Translations under genes and position numbers: made by a program | Assembly: GCF_001889605.1 (NCBI RefSeq) | Contig: NZ_CP018171.1 | Coordinates: 5,094,484 to 5,158,483, forward strand | Length of the DNA: 64,000 nt | From: Aquibium oceanicum | Lineage (GTDB): Bacteria; Pseudomonadota; Alphaproteobacteria; Rhizobiales; Rhizobiaceae | Direction: 5' to 3' | Shown: positions 1 to 7,892 of the stretch, piece after piece | How the letters are laid out: each line of letters opens with the position of its first letter | Numbering within the stretch: position 1 is the first letter of the stretch | The notes under the pieces: generated by a model | Told to the model about the DNA's origin: nothing | Seen by the model: the letters and a program-made list of their open reading frames with translations, nothing else | The model's database searches: none

Positions 1-200
1 CGCATGGATTCGGCTGCGTAGAGAGTGGCACCGATGCGCGACAAGCCCTTCGCCGCGGCGCGCCCGTCGCCATCGAGATATTCGGCGGTCTGCTCCACCA
101 GCCCCATGCCCTCATCGTAGAGCGGCTTGAAGGAGGCCGAGAAGACGCGGCGCTCGGCGAGCTTGATCGTCGTTGCACTCTGTCTGACAGGCTCACTCAT
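1..200 (-). CDS. rcdA: RcdA-like protein (DUF1465), N-terminal part; gene runs off the window
   Basis: The reading frame opens with an ATG at 200 and stays open to the window edge, giving 66 residues that begin MSEPVRQSATTIKLAERRVF. The stretch ending in LYAAESMR is typical of the DUF1465 family, which includes Caulobacter RcdA. RcdA is an adaptor that helps deliver the cell-cycle regulator CtrA to the ClpXP protease at the cell pole. The gene has its own upstream region with a perfect CtrA box 124 bases before the start and a terminator that isolates it from upstream transcription. The N-terminal sequence is seen directly; the RcdA assignment comes from family recognition without an alignment, so the adaptor role is inferred. 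Confidence 0.65.
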   Translation of the reverse strand, partial: MSEPVRQSATTIKLAERRVFSASFKPLYDEGMGLVEQTAEYLDGDGRAAAKGLSRIGATLYAAESM

Positions 201-323
201 GACACCACCCCTGTTTGCCACCGGTCTCACCGACTGCTCAAACGCTATCACGCGTTCACTGTTCCCGCCCAACGACCGGCAGCGCGAAAATGCGACTTCT
301 CCACGGCGGAGGCAAGCCGTTGT

Positions 324-338
324 TTAACGAAGGGTTAA
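324..338. promoter_or_regulatory. CtrA binding site (perfect TTAA-N7-TTAA) before rcdA
   Basis: The sequence is TTAA, seven bases, TTAA: an exact match to the full CtrA recognition element known from Caulobacter and rhizobia. It lies 124 bases before the rcdA-like start and downstream of the terminator at 371-398, so it is placed to control rcdA alone. In Caulobacter CtrA is reported to activate rcdA directly. I see no clear -10 element after it, so activation versus repression is not decided by the sequence. Confidence 0.7.
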
Positions 339-370
339 CGCCGACGCCTTCGTGACGGCCGACGCGGGGC

Positions 371-398
371 AAAAAAAAGAGCCGCGGAAAGCGGCTCT
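371..398 (-). terminator. Rho-independent terminator (minus strand)
   Basis: On the minus strand an 8-bp GC-rich stem (AGAGCCGC / GCGGCTCT) with a 4-5 base loop is followed directly by eight T. This is a textbook intrinsic terminator. It is about 130 bases past the stop of the upstream membrane gene and before the rcdA box, so it more likely ends the candidate small RNA that starts near 466 than the protein gene. Confidence 0.85.
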
Positions 399-466
399 CA
401 GGAGTTAAACAGGGAGGCGTCAAACAGAGCAGCCCAGCCGCTCGGTCAGAATCCAGAAGACTGGAT
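371..466 (-). ncRNA. Candidate trans-acting small RNA, about 95 nt
   Basis: Three hairpins follow each other on the minus strand: ATCCAG-TCTT-CTGGAT (466-451), a 7-bp stem with one G-U pair (443-427), and the terminator stem with eight U (398-371). Between the second and third lies an unpaired linker (426-399) containing CGCCTCCC and ACTCCT, both complementary to Shine-Dalgarno sequences, as in many rhizobial base-pairing RNAs. A TACTAT -10-like hexamer sits at 476-471 and a perfect CtrA box at 505-491, where it would overlap the -35 region. The family is not identified; known conserved rhizobial RNAs such as EcpR1 or the alpha-r families would be the first comparison. The structure is seen, the function inferred. 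Confidence 0.6.
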
Positions 467-490
467 GGACATAGTAAACACCCGTAAAGC

Positions 491-505
491 TTAACGCAGG
501 GTTAA
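491..505. promoter_or_regulatory. CtrA binding site (perfect TTAA-N7-TTAA) before the candidate small RNA
   Basis: A second exact TTAA-N7-TTAA element. Its inner edge is 15 bases before a TACTAT hexamer (476-471), so the box would cover the -35 region of a minus-strand promoter starting near 465. Transcription from it would meet the terminator at 398-371 before rcdA, which points to the small RNA as its target. Confidence 0.65.
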
Positions 506-531
506 CGCCTCGAACGAAATCTTCATTCTCT

Positions 532-945
532 TCAAGACGCCCGGGCCGCGACCATGTCACGCTGCCCGACCGAACCCCACACCACGGGAAGCGCGATCCA
601 GGCAAACATCAGCATTCCCGCGAAGAAACCGAGCGAGGCGACGGCCACCACCGGCTCGATGGCCTCGTTGCCGGCCAGCAGGAAGTAGAGCCCGACGAGC
701 AGAAAAATCCCGCTCACCGACTGGAGCCAGAAATGGACCCGGGCCAGCAGCGACCGGCCGACCGAGGGATAGAGGTGATAGAAGAACCCGAAGACCGCCG
801 ACATGAGCCAACCCGCCACCATGGCGTGGGCGTGAACCGGCATCTGGCCGTGGTCGTGGGTGATCGACATGTGCAGCCCCAGCGACATGCCGAGAATTCC
901 GTAGACGATGGCGAGGGTGAAGAAGTTGCGTGCAGCGCCCTGCAT
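532..945 (-). CDS. Small heme-copper-oxidase subunit I-like membrane protein
   Basis: A 137-residue protein with about four hydrophobic segments. It has a histidine-rich patch (H25, H30, H32, H38, H40, H57) with HAHAMVAGW, resembling the first helices of cytochrome oxidase subunit I, and lacks the rest of an oxidase. Such stand-alone proteins are common in alphaproteobacteria and are often mislabelled. The conserved histidines suggest heme or metal binding in the inner membrane, but no partner oxidase genes are near. Start is the first ATG. The function is unknown; it may be a sensor, an assembly factor or a relic of an oxidase. Confidence 0.65.
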   Translation of the reverse strand: MQGAARNFFTLAIVYGILGMSLGLHMSITHDHGQMPVHAHAMVAGWLMSAVFGFFYHLYPSVGRSLLARVHFWLQSVSGIFLLVGLYFLLAGNEAIEPVVAVASLGFFAGMLMFAWIALPVVWGSVGQRDMVAARAS

Positions 946-1121
946 TTCGAAAGTTCCTTTCCAGAACGAAGGTCCAGGCGACCGCGCGGCGCCATAGGGC
1001 GTCGGGTCGTCTCGGGCGGTCGGTTAGCATGGGATCCGTATCCGCCCCGTGTCTTGTGTACTCGGCTGCGTGACGGGAACTGTTACATTTTCCACAGGAC
1101 GCTAAAATTCGTCACAGCCCC

Positions 1122-2792
1122 TCACAGACCCTTCGCCATCTCCCTCAGCCGGAACTTCTGGATCTTTCCCGTCGAGGTCTTCGGGATTTCGGAAAACACC
1201 ACCTGGCGAGGCACCTTGTAGCGGGCGAGCAGGCCGCGGCAGTGCTCGATGATCTCGGCTTCGCTCGCCGTCCGGCCGGGCCTGAGCTCGACATAGGCGA
1301 CCGGCGTCTCGCCCCATTTCTCGTCGCTCTTGGCCACCACGCCGCAGGAGGCGACGGCCGGATGCTTGTAGAGCGCGTCCTCCACCTCGATCGACGAGAT
1401 GTTCTCCCCGCCGGAAATGATGATGTCCTTGGAACGGTCCTTGAGCTGGATGTAGCCGTCCGGATGCATGACGCCGAGGTCGCCCGAATGAAACCAGCCG
1501 CCGGCCAGCGCCTCCTCGGTGGCCGGCCGGTTCTTCAGGTAGCCCTTCATGACGATGTTGCCCCGGAACATGACCTCGCCGATGGTCTCGCCGTCTGCCG
1601 GCGTCTCGACCATCGTCTCCGGATCCATGACCGTGAGCCCTTCCAGCGCCGCATAGCGGACTCCCTGGCGTGCCTTGCGGGCCGAGCGCGCGCCCTTTTC
1701 GAGACCGTCCCATTCGCCCTTCCACTCGTTGACGACGGCGGGACCGTAGGTCTCGGTGAGACCGTAGAGATGCGTCACCGCGAAGCCGGCGTCCGCCATG
1801 CCCGAAAGCACGCTTTCCGGGGGCGGCGCGGCGGCGGTGTTGAAGGTTACGGTCTGCGGAAACTCTCGTTTCTCCTCGTCGGGCGCGTTGATCAGCGTCG
1901 ACATGACCACCGGCGCACCGCAGAGATGCGTCACGCCGTGGTCGGCGATGGCGTCGTACATGGCCTTCGCCCGCACCCAGCGCAGGCACACATGCGCGCC
2001 CGCCTGCACGGCCAGCGTCCAGGGGAAGCACCAGCCGTTGCAGTGGAACATCGGCAGGGTCCACAGATAGACCGGATGACGACCCATGCCGGCGTGGATG
2101 GTGTTGGCATAGGCCATCAGCGCGGCGCCGCGATGGTGGTAGACCACGCCCTTGGGATTGCCCGTCGTGCCGGACGTGTAGTTGAGCGCGATGGCGTCCC
2201 ATTCGTCGTCGGGCATCGACCAGGCGAAATCGGCATCGCCCGAACCAAGGAACGCCTCGTAGTCCAGCGTCCCGATGCGCTCGCCCTTTGGAAAGGGAGC
2301 GTCGGCGGGATAATGCTGGTCGTCGTAGTCGATGACCAGCGGCTTCACCTTGGTCATTTTCAGCGCCTCCCCGACCACGCCGGAGAACTCGCGGTCGACG
2401 ATCAGCACCTTCGTCTCGGCATGGTCGAGCTGGAAGGCGATGATGGCCGCGTCGAGCCGCGTGTTGAGCGAATGCAGCACCGCCTTCACCATCGGCACGC
2501 CGAAATGCGCCTCCAGCATGGCCGGCGTGTTGGACAGCATCACCGTCACCGTGTCGCCCTTGCCGATGCCCTTCGCAGCCAGCGCGGACGCCAGTTGGCG
2601 GGTGCGGGAATAGAAATCACGGTATGTGAGCTTTGCCGACCCATGGATGACGGCAATCTGGTCGGGAAAGGTCCGCGCGGCACGCTCCAGGTAGGTCAGC
2701 GGCGTCAGCGGCTGGTGGTTGGCCGGATTTCGCTCCAGCCCCTCGTCGTACATGCCCCCCGCCGCGGCGCGGCCGGAATGCTCCGTGTCCAT
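1122..2792 (-). CDS. Acyl-CoA synthetase (AMP-forming)
   Basis: A 556-residue member of the ANL superfamily, which activates a carboxylic acid with ATP and joins it to coenzyme A in the cytoplasm. The P-loop-like YTSGTTGNPKG is at 205-215, YGLTETYG at 343-350, the hinge region GDLG near 437, and the catalytic lysine of STGK near 543, so all core motifs are intact. The ATG at 2792 is preceded by GGGAGG five bases upstream, which settles the start although the frame is open further to 3209. The sequence type is like medium-chain or methylmercaptopropionate (DmdB-type) ligases; the exact substrate cannot be read from the sequence. Confidence 0.9.
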   Translation of the reverse strand: MDTEHSGRAAAGGMYDEGLERNPANHQPLTPLTYLERAARTFPDQIAVIHGSAKLTYRDFYSRTRQLASALAAKGIGKGDTVTVMLSNTPAMLEAHFGVPMVKAVLHSLNTRLDAAIIAFQLDHAETKVLIVDREFSGVVGEALKMTKVKPLVIDYDDQHYPADAPFPKGERIGTLDYEAFLGSGDADFAWSMPDDEWDAIALNYTSGTTGNPKGVVYHHRGAALMAYANTIHAGMGRHPVYLWTLPMFHCNGWCFPWTLAVQAGAHVCLRWVRAKAMYDAIADHGVTHLCGAPVVMSTLINAPDEEKREFPQTVTFNTAAAPPPESVLSGMADAGFAVTHLYGLTETYGPAVVNEWKGEWDGLEKGARSARKARQGVRYAALEGLTVMDPETMVETPADGETIGEVMFRGNIVMKGYLKNRPATEEALAGGWFHSGDLGVMHPDGYIQLKDRSKDIIISGGENISSIEVEDALYKHPAVASCGVVAKSDEKWGETPVAYVELRPGRTASEAEIIEHCRGLLARYKVPRQVVFSEIPKTSTGKIQKFRLREMAKGL

Positions 2793-2892
2793 GCAACCTC
2801 CCTTCATTTCATATCCCGGCGCGCGTATATTGCCACTCGTGCCGGTGCCACAGTGACGTGCCGATGGCCGGCTCGCAAGCGGGAGTCTCGCA

Positions 2893-3177
2893 ATGAAGGC
2901 GCAGGGATCGAAAGGGCTTTTCGAGAGCATGCCACGCGACACCGGTCGCCAGGCCGTCCTCAAGACCCTGCTCGCCAGCAAGGAACCGGTGAAGACGCGC
3001 GATCTGGTCGTGCGGACGCATGAAGCGCATCCGGAAATCCACCTGGACCCGAAGGCCGCATCCGAAATCGTCCAGAGCGCCGTACGCGAAGGCCTGATCG
3101 ACGTCGCGGGCAAGGGCCAGGAACTGCGCATCCAGCTGACGCCGTACGGAAGCGACGTGGCGAAGAACATCGACTGA
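2893..3177 (+). CDS. Small conserved hypothetical protein, possibly winged-helix
   Basis: A 94-residue soluble protein divergent from the acyl-CoA synthetase. The ATG follows GGGAG by seven bases. The pattern (helical RQAVLKTLLA, TRDLVVRTHEAHP, then a helix and a possible beta-wing LIDVAGKGQELRIQLT) fits a small winged-helix fold, but no family is recognised. It is spaced 86 bases before the membrane protein gene on the same strand and may share its transcript. No function is proposed. Confidence 0.6.
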   Translation: MKAQGSKGLFESMPRDTGRQAVLKTLLASKEPVKTRDLVVRTHEAHPEIHLDPKAASEIVQSAVREGLIDVAGKGQELRIQLTPYGSDVAKNID

Positions 3178-3263
3178 CAATTGCCGTCATGCGCGAATTG
3201 TCCCGCCAAGAGGACTTCGCGCTACTTGCCGACTTGATCAGGGGCGTGGGGGAGTTGGTGGCG

Positions 3264-4001
3264 ATGGATTACCTCGCCGTGTTCATCCTTGCCGCGATCG
3301 TCGCGATTGCGGAACTGGTCGCGCGCTACAAGGACAATCCGTCCCGGGCGCTGAGGACCGGGCCGGCGATGCTGTACATCGCCTTCAACGGCGCGATCGG
3401 CGTAATCGCGCTCTATCTCACCAAAGTCTTCGCGCCCGATCTCTTCGGCTATAGCGACTGCGTCGCAGCGACCCCGCCCGGCGATTGCGGCAAGGCTCGG
3501 TTGTCCATGGTGCTGGCGGCCAGTCTCGGATCGCTGGCGGTCATGCGTTCGGCCTTCGCGCGCGTGACGATCCAGGGCGAGGAACTCGGTGTCGGGCCTT
3601 CTGCGATCATCGAGATCTTCCAGCGGGCTCTCGACCGCGAGGTCGACCGGCAGCGGGCATTCCGGAGAATGGACGAACTGCCGCCGGCATTGCGCGACAT
3701 GCCGCTCGACATCGTCAACACCACGCTGCCGGCTCTCTGCATAGAGTTGATGCAGAACCTCTCCGCCGACGAGAAGCAGGCGCTCGACCAGCGCATCAAG
3801 CTGGTTACGGAACTCAAGGTGCATGAGAAGATGCGGCCGCTGATCGTGGCGCTCATCCTGCAGGAGTACGTCGGAAAGGACGTGCTGGTGCGGGCGTTTA
3901 CGAAGATCGCAGAGGACTACAAGGATGTGCTCGACGAGATACGTGACGCCCGCTCCAACGCCGCAGCACTCGTCAGCGCCGCCGACTTCGGCGGTTCATA
4001 G
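3264..4001 (+). CDS. Conserved membrane protein of unknown function
   Basis: A 245-residue protein with three hydrophobic segments in the first 120 residues and a charged helical cytoplasmic-type C-terminal half rich in Asp, Glu and Arg. The start chosen is ATG 3264, preceded by GGGGGAG; an in-frame ATG at 3189 lacks a ribosome-binding site. The extramembrane loop contains two cysteines (in YSDCVAATPPGDCGKA) that could form a disulfide. The family is not recognised and neighbours give no clue. Confidence 0.6.
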   Translation: MDYLAVFILAAIVAIAELVARYKDNPSRALRTGPAMLYIAFNGAIGVIALYLTKVFAPDLFGYSDCVAATPPGDCGKARLSMVLAASLGSLAVMRSAFARVTIQGEELGVGPSAIIEIFQRALDREVDRQRAFRRMDELPPALRDMPLDIVNTTLPALCIELMQNLSADEKQALDQRIKLVTELKVHEKMRPLIVALILQEYVGKDVLVRAFTKIAEDYKDVLDEIRDARSNAAALVSAADFGGS

Positions 4002-4021
4002 ATGCAGTGCGCTGCGATCGA

Positions 4022-4780
4022 TCAGAAGACCGCCACCGCGCCGTCCCACAGCAGTTTCACCGCGACCAGCCCGACCGTCACGTAGGTGAACGAGTAGAAT
4101 AGCTCCGGCTTCATGCGCTTGACGATGAACACGCCGGCGAGCGTGGCGACGAAGGCCACCGGCATCAGCACGAACGATGCCGAGAGATTGGCTGTATCGA
4201 GCTCCCCGAGCGCGAAGTACGGGACGAGCTTCACCGCGTTCATCACGGCGAAGTAGATCACGCTGGTGCCGACATAGACCTTGGGGTCGAGCTTGAGTGG
4301 AAGGGCGTAGACCTGGAAGGGCGGGCCGCCGGCATGCGCGACGAAGCTGGTGAAGCCGCTGACAATGCTCCAGACGATCCCCCGCGGGACGCTGTGCGGA
4401 CGCGCGCTCTCGGCGCGCGACAGCTTCTGCAGGAACCAGCGCGAGACGAAAAGCAGGGTGACGACGCCGAGAATCAGCCGCACCATGTCCGGCGTCACGA
4501 TCGCGGCCGTCAGCCAGCCGATGCCGATGCCGACCATCGCGCCCGGGAGCATGATCACCAGTGTCCGTCGGTCGAGGAAACCTCGCCACGACCAGAGCGA
4601 GACCATGTCCATCAGGACGAGGATCGGCAGCAGGATCGCGGCGGCTTGCACCGGCGGCATGGCGAGCGCCATCAGCGGCACGCCGACCAGCGCCATGGCT
4701 CCGCCGAGCCCGCCCTTGGCCAGCCCGACGAGGGCGACTGCCGGGATCGCAACGGCATAGAAGAGGGGATCGGAGAGCAA
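4022..4780 (-). CDS. TauE/SafE-family sulfite/anion exporter
   Basis: A 252-residue polytopic protein with about eight membrane helices. It shows the two family repeats: an N-terminal GLAKGGLGGAMALVGVPLM and a second half with VSGFTSFVAHAGGPPFQVY. TauE/SafE proteins are inner-membrane exporters or importers of small anions such as sulfite, sulfoacetate or other organic acids. The start is a TTG at 4780 with no good ribosome-binding site; it is kept because the first helix is conserved. No sulfur genes adjoin, so the substrate is open. Confidence 0.8.
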   Translation of the reverse strand: MLSDPLFYAVAIPAVALVGLAKGGLGGAMALVGVPLMALAMPPVQAAAILLPILVLMDMVSLWSWRGFLDRRTLVIMLPGAMVGIGIGWLTAAIVTPDMVRLILGVVTLLFVSRWFLQKLSRAESARPHSVPRGIVWSIVSGFTSFVAHAGGPPFQVYALPLKLDPKVYVGTSVIYFAVMNAVKLVPYFALGELDTANLSASFVLMPVAFVATLAGVFIVKRMKPELFYSFTYVTVGLVAVKLLWDGAVAVF

Positions 4781-4948
4781 GGGAGTTATGGGCCGCGCGA
4801 TGGGAGGAGATGCCCGCTTAGCCGGTTACCGTCGGCATTGCGAGGAGAAACTCGGACGCGAATGCCTCGCCGCGTCTGCTGGCCAAGCGGCGGCATGTCC
4901 TTTATGCCCAATTGCCACCACGATCCCGCGCCATAGGCCTGCCGCAGA

Positions 4949-5620
4949 ATGGACCCGATGCAACCGATAATCCCCAACCGCTGCCGGCTCGTGCTGATCG
5001 CGCCGCAGGAAGACGATGCGTCCGTGCTGGAAGCGAGCCTCCGCGCCGCGCTTTCGGGCGGAGACGTGGCATCGCTGATACTGCCGCAATACGGGCTCGA
5101 CGACGCTGCATTCCAGAAGCTGGCGGAGCGGATCGTGCCCTTGGGCCAGGAAGCGGGCGCCGCGGTCATGATCGCCGGCGACACCCGGGTCGCGGCGCGC
5201 GTCAAGGCAGACGGCGTTCACGTCGAAGGCGGCCGCGCCGCGCTGGCGGATGCGATCGACCGGCTGCAGGACAAGATGATGGTCGGGACCGGCGGCGCCA
5301 AGACGCGCGACGACGCGCTTGAACTCGGCGAACTGCGCCCGGACTACCTGTTCTTCGGCCGCTTCGGCTATGACACGGATCCGCAGCCGCATCCGCGCAA
5401 CCTGACGCTGGGCCGCTGGTGGGCGGAGATGATCGAGGTTCCCTGCATCGTCATGGGGTCAAGCGAGATCGGCTCGGTTCGTGAGGTCTCGGACACGGGC
5501 GCCGAATTCGTGGCCCTGTCGCGCGCCGTGTTCGGGGAAGGCGTCGACCCCGCCGCTGCGGTCGCCGAAGCCAATCGCCTGCTCGACGAGGCCGCCCAGG
5601 CACCCGGGAAGGAAACGTGA
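4949..5620 (+). CDS. Thiamine-phosphate-synthase-like (ThiE/TenI) protein, divergent
   Basis: A 223-residue TIM-barrel protein of the ThiE/TenI family. The order of strands fits the family (DGVHVEG, then MVGTGGAKTRDDA, then DYLFFGRFG, then a C-terminal EFVALSRAVF in place of the usual valine-rich end), but the canonical substrate-binding motifs of ThiE, such as GxSxH and the C-terminal GGI, are altered. It may therefore be a paralogue and not the cell's thiamine phosphate synthase. The stop overlaps the next gene's GTG by four bases, so the two are co-translated. No other thi genes or a TPP riboswitch are seen. Confidence 0.7.
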   Translation: MDPMQPIIPNRCRLVLIAPQEDDASVLEASLRAALSGGDVASLILPQYGLDDAAFQKLAERIVPLGQEAGAAVMIAGDTRVAARVKADGVHVEGGRAALADAIDRLQDKMMVGTGGAKTRDDALELGELRPDYLFFGRFGYDTDPQPHPRNLTLGRWWAEMIEVPCIVMGSSEIGSVREVSDTGAEFVALSRAVFGEGVDPAAAVAEANRLLDEAAQAPGKET

Positions 5621-6609
5621 AGCCGACGGCCCTTCTCATAGCGGCGGCGGTCTGCGCCCTCGTGCCGTCGGGCCTCCTGGCGGCGGAACCCGCCGGAACG
5701 AAAGCCTCCAAGCCGGAGAAGGCACTGGAGCAACAGGCCGGCGGGGCGTCCGGTTCGGCCGTCGATCCGACGCGCTTCGGCAAGAAGACCTCCGATCCGG
5801 CCTTCGGCGCCTTCCAGCGCGGCCTCTACATCACCGCCTACAATCTCGCCCTTCCGCGCGCCGAGAAAGGCGATCCGGCCGCACAGACGCTGGTCGCCGA
5901 GATCCTGTCGCGCGGCCTCGGCGTGGCCCGCAAGCCGGCCGAAGCCGCGGAATGGTACGGCAAGGCCGCGGAAGCCGGCATCCCGGAAGCGCGCTTCCAG
6001 TTCGCGCTGATCCTGATCGACGGCAAGTATGCGGGCAAGGACCCGGACCGCGCCTTCGCGCTGATGGAATCCGCCGCCGACACCGGCCACCGGCTCGCCG
6101 CCTTCAACCTCGCCCAGATGCTGATCGACCGGGAGCCCGGTCCGCGGGGGCTCGAAAAAGCGATCCCCTGGTACGAGAAGGCCGCGAAGGCGGGGCTGGC
6201 CGACGCGCAGTATGCCATGGCGCAGCTCTACGAGAACGGTGTCGGCGGGTTGAACGACGACGCCAAGGCGCTGTCCTACCTCACGCTCGCCGCCCGCCAG
6301 AATTTCGACACCGCCCAGCTCGACCTCGCGACCTGGCTGGTCGAGGGCCGTCTCGGAAAGCCCGACTACGAGGCGGGTTTCGCGTGGATGAAGAGGGCCG
6401 CCGAAAGCGGCAACGTCGCGGCGCAGAACCGCCTCGCGAAGCTCTACGTCTACGGCCTCGGCACCGAGCCGGATCCGATCCTGGCCGCGGCCTGGTACAT
6501 CATCGCGCGCCGGGTGGGCCTGCGCGACGTCGAGATGGACGATTTCCTCCAGGGTCTCACGCCCGAGGAGCAGAAGACGGCGATCGAGCGGGCGAACCGG
6601 CTGCGCTGA
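5617..6609 (+). CDS. Secreted Sel1-repeat (TPR-like) protein
   Basis: A 330-residue protein with a signal peptide (residues 1-22, ending at LLAAEP). It contains a run of Sel1-like repeats of about 36 residues, each with an AxxxLAxxxxxG pattern and AAEWYGKAAEAGI-type helices, from about residue 55 to 300. Sel1 repeats form superhelical surfaces for protein binding in the periplasm. Start is GTG overlapping the upstream stop (GTGA), so it is translationally coupled to the thiE-like gene. It resembles but is longer than ExoR-type proteins; its partner is unknown. Confidence 0.8.
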   Translation: MKPTALLIAAAVCALVPSGLLAAEPAGTKASKPEKALEQQAGGASGSAVDPTRFGKKTSDPAFGAFQRGLYITAYNLALPRAEKGDPAAQTLVAEILSRGLGVARKPAEAAEWYGKAAEAGIPEARFQFALILIDGKYAGKDPDRAFALMESAADTGHRLAAFNLAQMLIDREPGPRGLEKAIPWYEKAAKAGLADAQYAMAQLYENGVGGLNDDAKALSYLTLAARQNFDTAQLDLATWLVEGRLGKPDYEAGFAWMKRAAESGNVAAQNRLAKLYVYGLGTEPDPILAAAWYIIARRVGLRDVEMDDFLQGLTPEEQKTAIERANRLR

Positions 6610-6715
6610 CCCGGCGTGTCCCCGAGCAGGCGCTGATCCCTGCTGCCAGAACGGTGTCAGGAGGACCGTGCGATATGTCCCCCGGCCGCGACCCGGCACC
6701 ACCGAGGGACTTGTC

Positions 6716-7114
6716 ATGAAATTCGCTTCCGTGCGCCTGATCGCCGCCGATATCGAGAAGATGGTCGCCTTCTATGAAAGGGTGACGGAGACGGCCGCCG
6801 AATGGCTGGCGCCGCAGTTCGCCGAGATCGTCACGCCGTCGGCGACCCTCGCCATCGGCAGCTCCGAAACCGTGGCGATCTTCGCCGAGGGCAGCGCCGA
6901 AGCCTGCGCCAACCGGACCGTCATCATCGAGTTCATGGTCGACGACGTCGACGCCGCCTACGAGCGGCTGAAGGACGGCCTGCACCTGGTGCACCCGCCG
7001 AAGACCATGCCGTGGAGCAACCGGTCCGTCCAGTTCCGCGATCCTGAAGGCACGGCGGTGGCCTTGTTCATGCCGCAGACGGATGCGGCCAAGGCGCGTT
7101 TCGCCGCGCGGTAG
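6716..7114 (+). CDS. VOC-superfamily protein (glyoxalase/bleomycin-resistance fold)
   Basis: A 132-residue protein with the beta-alpha-beta pattern of one vicinal-oxygen-chelate domain pair: MKFASVRLIAADIEKMVAFY at the N-terminus and SVQFRDPEGTAVALF near the end. The ATG is preceded by GAGGGA, so a longer frame from 6668 is rejected. Substrate and metal use cannot be told. A single gene with its own promoter region. Confidence 0.8.
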   Translation: MKFASVRLIAADIEKMVAFYERVTETAAEWLAPQFAEIVTPSATLAIGSSETVAIFAEGSAEACANRTVIIEFMVDDVDAAYERLKDGLHLVHPPKTMPWSNRSVQFRDPEGTAVALFMPQTDAAKARFAAR

Positions 7115-7295
7115 GTTCTTTCGATCGATCTCCGGCCGGGCGGCACGCGCCGCGCCTTGCCGTCCCTGGCGACCTGCTCGGTCGTCCAGGCCCGCGATCC
7201 GATAATGGAGGCTCCCTTGCCTCTCCGGGCGATTTGTGGTCTTGGGAGCGCCGAACTGCGCGGCTTGCGCGAAATCCCATTTCCGGAATACCCCA

Positions 7296-7862
7296 ATGGC
7301 CAAGATCAACGGCAACGAAATCCGTCCCGGCAACGTCATCGAGCACAATGGCGGCCTGTGGGTCGCGGTGAAGACCAACGCGGTGAAGCCCGGCAAGGGC
7401 GGCGCCTACAACCAGGTCGAGCTGAAGAACCTGATCGACGGGACCAAGCTCAACGAGCGCTTCCGCTCCGCCGAGACGGTCGAGAAGGTGCGCCTCGAGC
7501 AGAAGGACTTCTCCTACCTCTACGAGCAGGGCGAAGCGCTGGTCTTCATGGACACCGAGAGCTACGAGCAGCTCGAACTGCAGAAGGATTTCGTCGGCGA
7601 CCGCGCCGCCTTCCTGCAGGACGGCATGATGGTGACGGTCGAGCTCTACGAGGAAAAGCCGATCGGCATCTCGCTGCCCGACCAGGTGGCGCTGACGATC
7701 ACGGAAGCCGATCCGGTGGTGAAGGGCCAGACGGCGGCCTCTTCCTACAAGCCTGCGATCCTGGAGAACGGCATCCGGGTCATGGTTCCGCCCTTCATCG
7801 AGTCGGGCGAGAAGATCCTCGTCGACACGAACGAGATCACCTACATCCGCCGCGCCGACTAG
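7296..7862 (+). CDS. efp: Translation elongation factor P
   Basis: A 188-residue protein with the three EF-P domains: KOW-like (residues 1-60), OB (65-125) and C-terminal OB (130-188). It relieves ribosomes stalled on polyproline stretches. The lysine that is modified in many bacteria is present at K34 in the loop KPGKGG, which suggests beta-lysylation by EpmA, although no epm genes are in the window. The start at ATG 7296 gives the usual N-terminus [12 protein letters not shown]. It lies 30 bases before the inositol monophosphatase gene and may be transcribed with it. Confidence 0.95.
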   Translation: MAKINGNEIRPGNVIEHNGGLWVAVKTNAVKPGKGGAYNQVELKNLIDGTKLNERFRSAETVEKVRLEQKDFSYLYEQGEALVFMDTESYEQLELQKDFVGDRAAFLQDGMMVTVELYEEKPIGISLPDQVALTITEADPVVKGQTAASSYKPAILENGIRVMVPPFIESGEKILVDTNEITYIRRAD

Positions 7863-7892
7863 CGGCATTCTCGACAAGGCAGGTTCCGGCTT

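Larger units (their letters stand above)
201..531. other. 330-base intergenic regulatory region before rcdA
   Basis: No protein gene is convincing here. The region holds, reading along the minus strand, a CtrA box (505-491), a probable small RNA with three hairpins (about 466-371), its terminator (398-371), and a second CtrA box (338-324), before the rcdA start at 200. The short open frames on both strands cross these elements and have no ribosome-binding sites. Confidence 0.6.

Noticed and set aside
532..945. A TonB-dependent receptor, as similar proteins are sometimes labelled
   Set aside because: The protein is a 137-residue helical membrane protein with oxidase-like histidines and cannot be a beta-barrel receptor.
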